A stretch of 64,000 nt of DNA from positions 4,216,001 to 4,280,000 of the forward strand of contig NZ_CP045652.1 in assembly GCF_009557615.1 (NCBI RefSeq). Reading direction: 5' to 3'. The notes under the pieces were generated by a model. The model did not search any database. It was not told the origin of the DNA and saw only the letters and a program-made list of their open reading frames with translations. The position numbers and the translations under genes were made by a program. This stretch comes from Sphingobacteruim zhuxiongii (GTDB taxonomy: Bacteria; Bacteroidota; Bacteroidia; Sphingobacteriales; Sphingobacteriaceae). Below are positions 1 to 11,536 of this stretch, piece by piece; position 1 is the stretch's first letter; every line of letters starts with the position of its first letter.

Positions 1-381
1 AAGAAATATTATGTTATACCGGCGAGTCCAGAAGAGATATACCGAGCATTAACAACAGAAATAACGATTCGATTATGGACTGGTGATTTAGTGGAAATAG
101 ATCCACAGGTTGGTGGCGAATTCTCATTGTGGGATGGCGCCATACAAGGTAAATTCATTAGCCTTGAACCCTTTGAAAAGATTGTACAAGAATGGTACTT
201 TGGAGAACAAGAGGAACAATCTATTGTGACCATAAAACTCCACGAACATAAAAAGGGAACATCCTTTGAAGTCAATCATGTCAATATCCCCGACGAAGCA
301 TTCGATGAAATTGCCGACGGATGGACTGATACTTATGTAGGTTCTCTACTAGAATTCTACGAAGAAGACGAAATAAGCTAA
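1..381 (+). CDS. SRPBCC (AHSA1-type) domain protein, 5' end missing
   Basis: The reading frame is open from the first base and ends at TAA 379-381, so the true start lies outside the window. The 126 residues seen fit the helix-grip fold of the AHSA1/SRPBCC family: an N-terminal stretch with 'PASPEEIYRALT', a middle 'GGEFSLWDG' strand-turn, then 'FEKIVQEW' and a C-terminal helix with 'DGWTDTYVGSLLEF'. The order Gly-Gly-Glu-Phe followed by W..Y near the end is typical of AHSA1-like cytoplasmic proteins, which bind hydrophobic ligands or act as Hsp90 co-chaperones. The ligand cannot be told. An internal GTG at 91 is not the start, because family homology begins upstream. A rho-independent terminator follows at 471-513. 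Confidence 0.8.
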   Translation, partial: KKYYVIPASPEEIYRALTTEITIRLWTGDLVEIDPQVGGEFSLWDGAIQGKFISLEPFEKIVQEWYFGEQEEQSIVTIKLHEHKKGTSFEVNHVNIPDEAFDEIADGWTDTYVGSLLEFYEEDEIS

Positions 382-383
382 GT

Positions 384-797
384 TTAGATGTTAGATATTA
401 GACAAATGTCGATCTCTAAATACAGTTGACCGTTTTTATACTTTTCTTATCTATAATGCAATTATAGTTGAAAGTGGTTTAGGAGATAGCATTCTCTTAA
501 ACCACTTTTTTTTTAAAACTCCATGGGACTATTCGTCCTAGGGAATCGTGGTTCCTTATCTTATTCTACTGTGCTACTGCCTATTTACATGGAAGACATT
601 AGATGTTAGATATTAGACCTATGTTTTCGACATCTTTAAATAAGAAAAACATCTACTCTCTACTATCTTAGATTTTAGATATAAGATATCAGACATTAGA
701 CCGATGAATCAACATCTCCACTAGACAGATACCAGCAATCACGCCCTACATCTTATATCTAATGTCTTATATCTAATGTCTAACATCTAATATCTAT
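384..797. repeat. Dispersed TTAGATGTTAGATATTAGAC-type repeats
   Basis: The 20-mer TTAGATGTTAGATATTAGAC occurs identically at 384-403 and 599-618. Variants stand at about 670-700. Inverted variants (tcttatatctaatgtc; gtctaacatctaatatct) lie at about 750-797. A shorter relative lies at 4081-4098 inside the rRNA spacer. The stretch has no gene; besides the repeats it holds a terminator at 471-513. This looks like a family of short AT-rich intergenic elements that can pair with inverted copies. No function is known to me. Confidence 0.6.
471..513 (+). terminator. Rho-independent terminator
   Basis: Arms AAAGTGGTTTAGGAGA (471-486) and its near-perfect complement (493-508, one mismatch) close a 6-base loop and run into a nine-T tract. 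It ends transcription of the SRPBCC gene. Confidence 0.8.
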
Positions 798-836
798 AAC
801 ACAAAAAAGCTCGTCATCTTTCGATAACGAGCTTTT
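798..836 (-). terminator. rRNA operon terminator
   Basis: On the minus strand the arms AAAAGCTCGT and ACGAGCTTTT (827-836 and 805-814 on plus) are followed by a run of six T. It lies just beyond the 3' end of 5S rRNA, as expected for the end of the rRNA operon. Confidence 0.8.
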
Positions 837-845
837 CGTATAAAA

Positions 846-955
<110 letters not shown>

Positions 956-1056
956 AATATCTTTATGTTCTATACTTGATTGTTCAAGTACAGTAACAAT
1001 GACATGTTATTGAAAGAAAAGATTCAAAAAGAGAGAGGACAACAGACTATCTGCAT

Positions 1057-3937
<2,881 letters not shown>

Positions 3938-4160
3938 ACACTATCACCCCTTTTGCTAAGTGATAGGTTGCTTTTGCTTGTTCTACAAGTAGAACAAACT
4001 TCTGTTGTCTTCTCTTGTGTCTCTTTTCTTTCAATATGTCAAAGAACTCTTTGTCTTCATTAGTGATTCAGATCTTAGTAGTTAGATATTAGATATTGTA
4101 TGTCTTATAGACACTCTATCTAATCCCTCTTTGCTAAACACCCTCATCTTTGATGACTCG

Positions 4161-4234
4161 TGGAGAATAACGGATTCGAACCGTTGACCCCCTGCGTGCA
4201 AGGCAGGTGCTCTAGCCAGCTGAGCTAATTCCCC
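4161..4234 (-). tRNA. tRNA-Ala (TGC)
   Basis: Read on minus: acceptor GGGGAAT/ATTCTCC with the G3-U70 pair that marks alanine tRNAs, and loop CTTGCAC giving anticodon TGC. The 3' CCA is not encoded (CGA follows the discriminator A). It sits in the 16S-23S spacer with tRNA-Ile. Confidence 0.97.
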
Positions 4235-4247
4235 GTCCGTGTGTTGA

Positions 4248-4324
4248 TGGTAGTCCCGAGCAGATTTGAACTGCTGACCCCTACATTATCAGTGTAGTGC
4301 TCTAACCAACTGAGCTACGGGACT
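4248..4324 (-). tRNA. tRNA-Ile (GAT)
   Basis: Read on minus: acceptor AGTCCCG/CGGGACT, anticodon loop CTGATAA giving GAT, discriminator A, and an encoded CCA (complement at 4248-4250). It is the first tRNA of the 16S-23S spacer, with tRNA-Ala 16 bases on. Confidence 0.97.
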
Positions 4325-4454
4325 AGCTTATCTTTCTCATCTTCTCTAGGACCTCATCCCAACCTTACGGTGGGTGGGTACTTTCTTCTAATGTGTTTCT
4401 CTTTTTTCTTTTAAACGATCAATTGTGGCGCAGACGAGCCGGAATCAGGCTCTA

Positions 4455-5983
<1,529 letters not shown>

Positions 5984-6277
5984 TAAAATGAAGTGTAAGA
6001 TCAAGACTATTTATAAAAAATAGAATTGTCTTTGTATTAATATCTGTTTCCCTGGTTCCGATCTGGTTGAATTGATTTAAAAAAATCTTCTTGTTTCAAC
6101 TTTCGACTTTCGTCTACTCGCTGCGCTACTTGATCATTATTTCTTAAAGAACTTATCGCTTCCGCATCTCGCTTCTGCTTTTTCTATGTTGTCTGGTGAA
6201 CGAATTCACTCTTCAAACTTTCATTTTTTGTCGGTGTCAAGCCTTGCGCTTTCCGCCGTTCCCCGTAGTTGGGACTG

Positions 6278-6309
6278 CAAAGGTAGAAGGTTTTTTTTAA
6301 TCTGCAAAA
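6278..6309 (-). promoter_or_regulatory. rRNA operon promoter P1
   Basis: On minus, TTTTG (6309-6305), a 19-base spacer and TACCTTTG (6285-6278) match the Bacteroidota vegetative promoter (TTG, 19-21 bases, TAnnTTTG). Predicted start near 6271, giving a leader of about 290 bases before 16S. An AT-rich tract lies just upstream. Confidence 0.7.
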
Positions 6310-6435
6310 TTTATTTTAAAATATTTTTTGAGCTTTTTTTAAGTCACATTTTCTAAAGAATAATACCCTAAAATTTGTCTACTTACCTTCCCGATGTCAT
6401 GGTTGTTTTAACCGTCCCTCCCTTGCGGAGTGGTG

Positions 6436-6467
6436 CAAAGATAGGGACTTTAATCCCATACTTCCAA
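6436..6467 (-). promoter_or_regulatory. rRNA operon promoter P2 (upstream)
   Basis: On minus, TTG (6467-6465), a 21-base spacer and TATCTTTG (6443-6436) give a second Bacteroidota-type promoter 158 bases upstream of P1. Tandem promoters are usual for rRNA operons. The remaining gene-free stretch to 6840 shows nothing I recognise. Confidence 0.6.
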
Positions 6468-6845
6468 GACCTAGCAACGAATATTTTTTAGGCTTTTGCG
6501 TAACTCGCTATAGATGTGATGGATAAATTTGAATAAAAGGCCTAAAGGAAAGGGATAATCGGACAGAAACAGCCGTTTTGGATACCTAAAGGCGGATTAG
6601 TAGCGCTGTTGTCGCTAAGACTTGTATCCAGCTTTTGCTAACAGAAATTAGTTAAAATAGCCGCAAGATTGTTTTCAGGGTCTTAAAAATAAGGGTTGCA
6701 TGATCGTTAAGGAGGCTAAAAAAGTAAAAGAATATTGCATCGTCGATAAAAAATCGTCCCATTCTCTTCTATAAAACATCCCCTACCCGCTTAAGGATTA
6801 CAAAAATTAGTAGCTAAAAGCAGAGGTTCAGTAAAACTCAGCCAC

Positions 6846-6916
6846 AGCTCAAGCCTTGAAAATAATCGAAATTGGGTTAAGCTAGGGGTAAGCTAGGCCT
6901 AAGGTAGGCTTGAGCT
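6846..6916. repeat. Three 11-base tandem repeats inside an 11-base inverted repeat
   Basis: TAAGCTAGGGG, TAAGCTAGGCC and TAAGGTAGGCT follow head to tail at 6878-6910. A perfect inverted repeat, AGCTCAAGCCT (6846-6856) and AGGCTTGAGCT (6906-6916), encloses them. It lies between the rRNA promoters and the BlaI gene; function unknown. Confidence 0.7.
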
Positions 6917-6970
6917 TTATCCTATATCCTATTATAAGCAAACAGAGATTTCAAAAAAATGAAAAAATAT

Positions 6971-7018
6971 TTTGTATTTACGAAAACCTTCGTACATTTG
7001 ATTACGAAATGATTCGTA
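6971..7018 (+). promoter_or_regulatory. BlaI gene promoter with two operator palindromes
   Basis: TTTG (6971-6974), 18 bases, then TACATTTG (6993-7000) form a Bacteroidota promoter. Two perfect palindromes of the form TACGAA-N4-TTCGTA stand at 6979-6994 and 7003-7018, centres 24 bases apart. The first fills the spacer and the second covers the predicted transcription start near 7007. BlaI/MecI repressors bind such dyads as dimers, so autorepression by the gene at 7037 is likely. Confidence 0.75.
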
Positions 7019-7036
7019 GATTAAAGTAAAGAAAAT

Positions 7037-7399
7037 ATGAAACCGACAGATAGCGAAATGGAAATTCTACAAGTACTTTGGAAAAAAGGACAGTCTAGTG
7101 TCCGCGAGGTATTCGAATCTCTAGAGAAGAAAGACGTTGGCTATACCACAATTCTAAAACTAATGCAGATTATGCATGACAAGGGATTGGTGGAAAGAGA
7201 CACATCGTCGAAAACACACCTATATATAGCAAAGATTAGTAAAGAGGATACCCAACATCAGTTCCTTGACAAAATGATCGACACCGTATATAATGGTTCA
7301 ACGTCTCGTTTGGTTATGCAGGCACTAGGCAACGAACGCACCAGCCAAAAAGAAATTGATGAAATAAAGGCCTTTTTACAAAACCTTGAAAATAATTAA
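7037..7399 (+). CDS. BlaI/MecI-family repressor
   Basis: This 120-residue protein has the size and pattern of BlaI/MecI/CopY repressors. An N-terminal winged helix covers about residues 1-75 ('PTDSEMEILQVLWKKG', recognition part 'VGYTTILKLMQIMHDKGLVERD', wing 'SSKTHLYIAKIS'), and a short C-terminal dimerisation helix region ends in 'EIDEIKAFLQNLENN'. Such proteins bind DNA as dimers and are inactivated by proteolysis started by the partner M56 membrane peptidase, whose gene begins 2 bases after this stop. Two perfect dyads in the promoter are the likely operators. No beta-lactamase lies nearby, so the regulon is unknown. Start at ATG 7037, 30 bases after the predicted transcription start. Confidence 0.9.
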   Translation: MKPTDSEMEILQVLWKKGQSSVREVFESLEKKDVGYTTILKLMQIMHDKGLVERDTSSKTHLYIAKISKEDTQHQFLDKMIDTVYNGSTSRLVMQALGNERTSQKEIDEIKAFLQNLENN

Positions 7400-7401
7400 C
7401 C

Positions 7402-9153
7402 ATGGAAAGCTTGATCTATAAAACCATCACAGCCATTGGCTGGAGTATGCTTCACTCGTTGTGGCTTGGAGCTATATTCTATATTCTAATATGTATTAGC
7501 ATGATGGCCCTCCCAAAAATGCATGCGCGAGGCAAACATAATCTAGCCTTCATTTCTCAAATACTATTGACTATCGCATTTGGCTGTTCCTTTATGTACT
7601 ATTACCAGATCCCATTTGAGCAGACAGACAGTTTACCGATCAATATGGAAAATATGGCAAGACATATTGGCTATATACCAGACAATAGTTTTCGTCTTGA
7701 AACACTGTTCCCTTACTTGTTTGCAATTTATATTATTGGAATTGTGTTGCAAACTACGTTACTCATCAACAGTTTCATTAAGCTCCGTCGAATTAAATAC
7801 AAAAGCCTACACGGAAGTCCGACAGCATGGCAAGCTAAATTTGAAAAAGCGAAAGCAATATTAAATATACAGGGCTATGTGCCGTTATTCTTATCGGAAC
7901 GGATTAGCGTACCGATAACAATCGGGTTTCTAAAACCTGTGGTCTTATTTCCCTTCGCCTTTGCTAATATGATGGATATCGCGCAAGTGGAAGCTATTCT
8001 ATTACACGAACTAGCACATATCAAGAGAAAAGACTATTTACTGAATTTAATAAAGGTTACCATAGAGACCCTCCTATTCTTTAATCCATTCGTATGGGCT
8101 ATTTCCAAAATTATGGAACGCGAACGCGAACACGCCTGTGACGACATGGTTTTAGAACATGTAGAGAAGCCTATTACATACGCACATGCATTAGTTGAAT
8201 TAGAAACCTTGCGTCTGGGAAACGCGCATCCATTGAGCATGGCAGCAACCGGAAGAAACAGTTTATTTAAACGTATTAAAAGAATCACCAAAATGGAAAC
8301 AAATTACATTAGCGTTAAGCAACAACTTATTGCCCTACTTATTAGTTCTGTTGCTTTAGTTGGAATCGCTTGGCTGGTTCCGACAAATGAGGCGAAGGCA
8401 GAAGCCTCTACCACACAAACATTATTAACTGCTCCTCGAGCATTAAGTGCATTGCCAGCTTTAGAACTTCAGCAAGACACGACCAAAAAGAAGAAAACCA
8501 CTCGAAACATCGTTTCTTCAAATGGCGTAATTGAGTCACCAGAGTTGCCAGCGGAAGTGCAAGCGCATTTGAACGCCTTGACTGCCGAATCGAAAACCGT
8601 TAGCGAATACTTTAACTCACCAGAGTGGAAGAAACAAATGGAATCCATCCAATCACAATCCAGTTCAATCAATGAGTATTTCAACTCACCTGAATGGAAG
8701 CAGAAAATAGCTTCCATGAACGAAGATATTCAAGCACAATTCAATTCACCAGAATGGAAAGAGAAGATTAAGAAGATGTCAAACTCAGGTGAAGAAATCA
8801 GTAAGTATTATGAGTCCAAGGAATGGAAGGACAAAATGAAGAATATCGAAGAAAAGAGTAAAGAAGTTGAAGCCTACTTTAACTCGCCTGAATGGCAGAA
8901 CAAAATTGCGAAAATAGAAAAAGATGCCTCAAATGTTGAACAGTATTTCAATTCGCCACAGTGGAAAGAGAAGATTAAGAAGATTGAAGAACATGGTAAA
9001 GAAATCGAGAAATACTTTGACTCACCAAAATGGAAAGCGAAGGTAAAAGCTGAAGAGGAGTTTCGTAGTAGTCCGGAGTTTAAAGAAATTGAAAAGAGAC
9101 ATCAAGAGGATGTAGATGCGCTCCGGAAGAAGAAAGACACACAAGTACAATAA
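7402..9153 (+). CDS. M56-family (BlaR1-like) membrane metallopeptidase with 23-residue repeat tail
   Basis: A 583-residue integral membrane protein. The N-terminal part (about 1-335) has several hydrophobic helices and a cytoplasmic zinc peptidase core with HELAH at 202-206 and 'EREHACDD' around 243-248, typical of BlaR1/MecR1 peptidase M56. A last transmembrane helix lies near 312-332. In BlaR1 the outer part is a penicillin-binding sensor; here there is none. Instead residues 400-570 hold seven good copies, and one weak one, of a motif centred on 'YFNSPEWK', spaced 23 residues apart (one spacing is 20). The repeats are rich in Lys and Glu and probably helical. It likely senses an envelope signal and cleaves or triggers cleavage of the BlaI-type repressor encoded just upstream. 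The signal is unknown. Confidence 0.88.
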   Translation: MESLIYKTITAIGWSMLHSLWLGAIFYILICISMMALPKMHARGKHNLAFISQILLTIAFGCSFMYYYQIPFEQTDSLPINMENMARHIGYIPDNSFRLETLFPYLFAIYIIGIVLQTTLLINSFIKLRRIKYKSLHGSPTAWQAKFEKAKAILNIQGYVPLFLSERISVPITIGFLKPVVLFPFAFANMMDIAQVEAILLHELAHIKRKDYLLNLIKVTIETLLFFNPFVWAISKIMEREREHACDDMVLEHVEKPITYAHALVELETLRLGNAHPLSMAATGRNSLFKRIKRITKMETNYISVKQQLIALLISSVALVGIAWLVPTNEAKAEASTTQTLLTAPRALSALPALELQQDTTKKKKTTRNIVSSNGVIESPELPAEVQAHLNALTAESKTVSEYFNSPEWKKQMESIQSQSSSINEYFNSPEWKQKIASMNEDIQAQFNSPEWKEKIKKMSNSGEEISKYYESKEWKDKMKNIEEKSKEVEAYFNSPEWQNKIAKIEKDASNVEQYFNSPQWKEKIKKIEEHGKEIEKYFDSPKWKAKVKAEEEFRSSPEFKEIEKRHQEDVDALRKKKDTQVQ

Positions 9154-9208
9154 TGATCCTCGCCCGAGGATATCAAATAAACAGTTCGTTGTTTAGTTTA
9201 GTTTAGTC

Positions 9209-9233
9209 AGGAGCCGCACAAGGCTCCTTTTTT
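9209..9233 (+). terminator. Rho-independent terminator
   Basis: AGGAGCC (9209-9215), loop gcacaa, GGCTCCT (9222-9228), then a T tract. Ends the BlaI/M56 operon. Confidence 0.85.
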
Positions 9234-9322
9234 GTTATTATCATTTCCTAAAACGCGACGAGAATTCTTCTAACCGATTTAATAATTTTTGTATCATTGT
9301 ATGCAAAAATAGCTGGCATTAT

Positions 9323-9946
9323 ATGGATTTCATATATTTTATTGACCTTCTAGGAACGATGGTTTTTGCTATATCGGGTGCGATGGCTGCGAACCGCAAG
9401 GGTATTGATGTTTTTGGCGCGACCTTTATGGGTTTTGTGACAGCCATTGGTGGCGGATCGCTGCGGGACTTATTTCTCAATATACGACCTGTCTGGGTCG
9501 AAGACGATAATTACTTGATTGCAATCTTTATTGGTGTTGCGATTTCCATCTTGTTTAATAGGAGATTAGATAGCTTTGCTCGAACACTCTTTCTTTTCGA
9601 TGCGATCGGTATTGGATTTTTCACGATCGTTGGGGCTCAAAAGTCGCTGAGTTATGAAAGTAGTGCAATAGCGGCCGTGATGTTTGGGATGTTCTCCGCA
9701 AGTATGGGTGGAGTGATTCGCGATACATTAATGAATGAAACGCCCTTAATCCTTCGAAAAGAAATATACGCCTCAGCCTGTTTAGCTGGCGCTATTTGTT
9801 ACGTTTTGCTACGAATGACCCCAATCCCTGAAAATTTAAATGCATTTATCAGTGCAAGCCTAGTCTTTATCATACGATTCCTGTCGGTAAAATATAATCT
9901 TTCTTTGCCGTCAGTTCCTATGGTCGATACGACTCAACAGAAATAA
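9323..9946 (+). CDS. TRIC-type (UPF0126/YadS) membrane channel protein
   Basis: A 207-residue membrane protein with two repeats of a three-helix unit, each carrying the family's glycine-rich signature: GGGSLRD at 43-49 and GGVIRD at 129-134, followed by a seventh helix. This is the prokaryotic TRIC/UPF0126 family, whose members form trimeric potassium-permeable channels in the inner membrane. The first residues 'MDFIYFIDLLGTMVFAISGA' form helix one, which supports the ATG at 9323. It stands alone between two terminators, so it is probably a single-gene unit. The physiological role in bacteria is poorly known. Confidence 0.9.
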   Translation: MDFIYFIDLLGTMVFAISGAMAANRKGIDVFGATFMGFVTAIGGGSLRDLFLNIRPVWVEDDNYLIAIFIGVAISILFNRRLDSFARTLFLFDAIGIGFFTIVGAQKSLSYESSAIAAVMFGMFSASMGGVIRDTLMNETPLILRKEIYASACLAGAICYVLLRMTPIPENLNAFISASLVFIIRFLSVKYNLSLPSVPMVDTTQQK

Positions 9947-9972
9947 GAATCCTTTCGTCATTCTACAAAACG

Positions 9973-10012
9973 AAAAAAGGAAGTGTTCCAATAGGAGCAA
10001 CCCTTCCTTTTT
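9973..10012. terminator. Bidirectional terminator between convergent genes
   Basis: AAAAAGGAAG (9974-9983) and CTTCCTTTTT (10003-10012) pair around a 19-base loop that can itself fold (GTTCC/GGAGC). It serves the TRIC gene and the deformylase gene, which converge here. Confidence 0.7.
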
Positions 10013-10045
10013 CCTATTCATCCATCCTGTAAATGGAATATGCGT

Positions 10046-10633
10046 TTATCTCCCCTTTTTCATCAATGGAAATGACATCTTATAGGATACGCGAACTTGC
10101 CCTTTTGATATGTTGTCTAGTTTCCCTTTCAACATAGCCTTTTTTAATGGACTTAATTTATCGATAAAGAGCTTTCCTTCAATATGGTCATATTCATGTT
10201 GAACAACTCGGGCAGCAAGGCCTGTTAGCTCTTCCTCTTGTTCTTGAAAATTCTCGTCCAGATAATTAATAATCACATTTTCTGGACGCATGACCTCTTC
10301 GTTAATATGCGGGATACTCAAGCATCCCTCACTGAAAGCCCATTTTTTTCCAGACTCTTCCACCAGAATTGGGTTTATGAATACTCGTTTAAAGTCTTTT
10401 GCTGTTGGATCCCCTGGTCCGTCTTCATCATCTTCTCCAAAAGGAGAAGCATCGATTACAAATAAGCGGATCGGCAAGCCAACTTGTGGAGCGGCAATAC
10501 CTACACCATTTGCCGCATACATTGTTTCAAACATATTGGCAATTGTTTCTTTTAATTTTGGATAATCCTCATCAATCTCCTCGGTTTTCTTTCTCAAAAC
10601 CGGATCTCCATAGGCAACTATAGGTAACTTCAT
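10046..10633 (-). CDS. def: Peptide deformylase
   Basis: Removes the N-formyl group from nascent proteins in the cytosol, using a divalent metal. All three signatures are present, counting from the start chosen here: GVGIAAPQ (43-50), EGCLSIP (102-108, metal ligand Cys104) and HEYDH (146-150, two His ligands and the catalytic Glu). Length 195 residues, normal for the family. A longer frame begins at 10654, but its ATG lies inside a TAnnTTTG promoter box (10652-10659), and family similarity starts at 'MKLPIVAYGDPVLRK', so ATG 10633 is preferred. There is an acidic insert, 'GEDDEDGPGD', at about 66-75. It is transcribed away from the gene at 10712. Confidence 0.96.
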   Translation of the reverse strand: MKLPIVAYGDPVLRKKTEEIDEDYPKLKETIANMFETMYAANGVGIAAPQVGLPIRLFVIDASPFGEDDEDGPGDPTAKDFKRVFINPILVEESGKKWAFSEGCLSIPHINEEVMRPENVIINYLDENFQEQEEELTGLAARVVQHEYDHIEGKLFIDKLSPLKKAMLKGKLDNISKGQVRVSYKMSFPLMKKGR

Positions 10634-10651
10634 TTGAATATTTTTACGGTA

Positions 10652-10659
10652 CAAAGTTA
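10652..10659 (-). promoter_or_regulatory. -7 box of def
   Basis: TAACTTTG on minus matches TAnnTTTG. No clear -33 TTG was found. It fixes transcription start near 10645 and the translation start at 10633. Confidence 0.5.
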
Positions 10660-10711
10660 TTAATAATTTAGTATTGACATATATTGATATTAAATAGAGT
10701 AATTTTGGCTC

Positions 10712-11482
10712 ATGGTAAATGGCGGACTCGTTGCTCTATTGAATTACATTGGATATGGGCTTAAGTTAAATGCAACAATTCAAGAATTTGAACGATATAC
10801 CTTAATTACAGCGGATGGCCTAGGTTTTGACATTCACTATTACATAGATGTTTCACAAGGAACTGTTGGAGGAACGGCAAATAAAACGATACACATTACT
10901 GAAGCGCAGCTTCAACGTCACTCAAAAAAGATATACAATAGGCTCAAAGTACAAGCAGGACATGCGACCAAAGTATACGCTCGTAATACGGTAGTAGCCC
11001 GAGTTGACAAAAGGGTTACTCTAGATTTCTTAACCGAGCACCATTTACAGATTGCCATGCCTGGCAAATACCGATATGGATTATTCCACCAAGGTGAATT
11101 GTTATCTATAGCAGTGTTTAGCGGAGGTAGACGAATGTATGATAAGGCGGAAGATTATAGATCCTTCGAACTCATTCGATTTTGCCACAAAAGCGATTTC
11201 GTCGTAATTGGTGGCCTTTCCAAACTACTTCAAGCTTTTACGAAAGACTTCAATCCAGGAGACATCATGACCTATGTGGATACCGATTGGACGCAAGACT
11301 CCTCCTTGCTGAAGATTGGATTCCAAGTCGAAAAAACAATACCGGCGCAACGATTTTGGATTGTTGACAACAAACAAATTACTATTCTGAACGATCAGGA
11401 ATTAGAAACAGCGAAGCAATTATATCCTGACGGATATCTACACCACAATAGCGGAAGCACAAAATTGGTCCTATCGCTTTAA
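10712..11482 (+). CDS. Uncharacterised protein with GNAT/Mom-like fold pattern
   Basis: A 256-residue soluble protein. Residues about 90-225 show a pattern I know from the C-terminal domain of phage homing endonucleases and Mom-like GNAT proteins: 'FLTEHHLQIAMPGKYRYGLFHQGELLSIAVFSGGR', then 'SFELIRFCHKSDFVVIGGLSKLLQAFTKDFNPGDIMTY' in parts, then 'LLKIGFQVEKTIP'. The order strand, 'ELIRFC', 'V.GG.SKLL', 'Y.D..W', 'K.GF' recalls an acetyl-CoA-type fold. That assignment is my inference; the enzyme activity and substrate are unknown. It precedes the oxidoreductase gene by 54 bases, in the same direction. The N-terminal 85 residues are not recognised. The start could be later than ATG 10712, because a possible -7 box (10700-10707) lies very close. 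Confidence 0.6.
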   Translation: MVNGGLVALLNYIGYGLKLNATIQEFERYTLITADGLGFDIHYYIDVSQGTVGGTANKTIHITEAQLQRHSKKIYNRLKVQAGHATKVYARNTVVARVDKRVTLDFLTEHHLQIAMPGKYRYGLFHQGELLSIAVFSGGRRMYDKAEDYRSFELIRFCHKSDFVVIGGLSKLLQAFTKDFNPGDIMTYVDTDWTQDSSLLKIGFQVEKTIPAQRFWIVDNKQITILNDQELETAKQLYPDGYLHHNSGSTKLVLSL

Positions 11483-11536
11483 ATGCTTCAAGAATTTACT
11501 ATATTTAATCTTTAATCAATCGAAATACACTCATTT

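Noticed and set aside
8602..9130. 69-base periodic repeats as a possible CRISPR or satellite
   Set aside because: The period is in frame and reflects a protein repeat; the spacers also code in frame and there are no identical repeat units.
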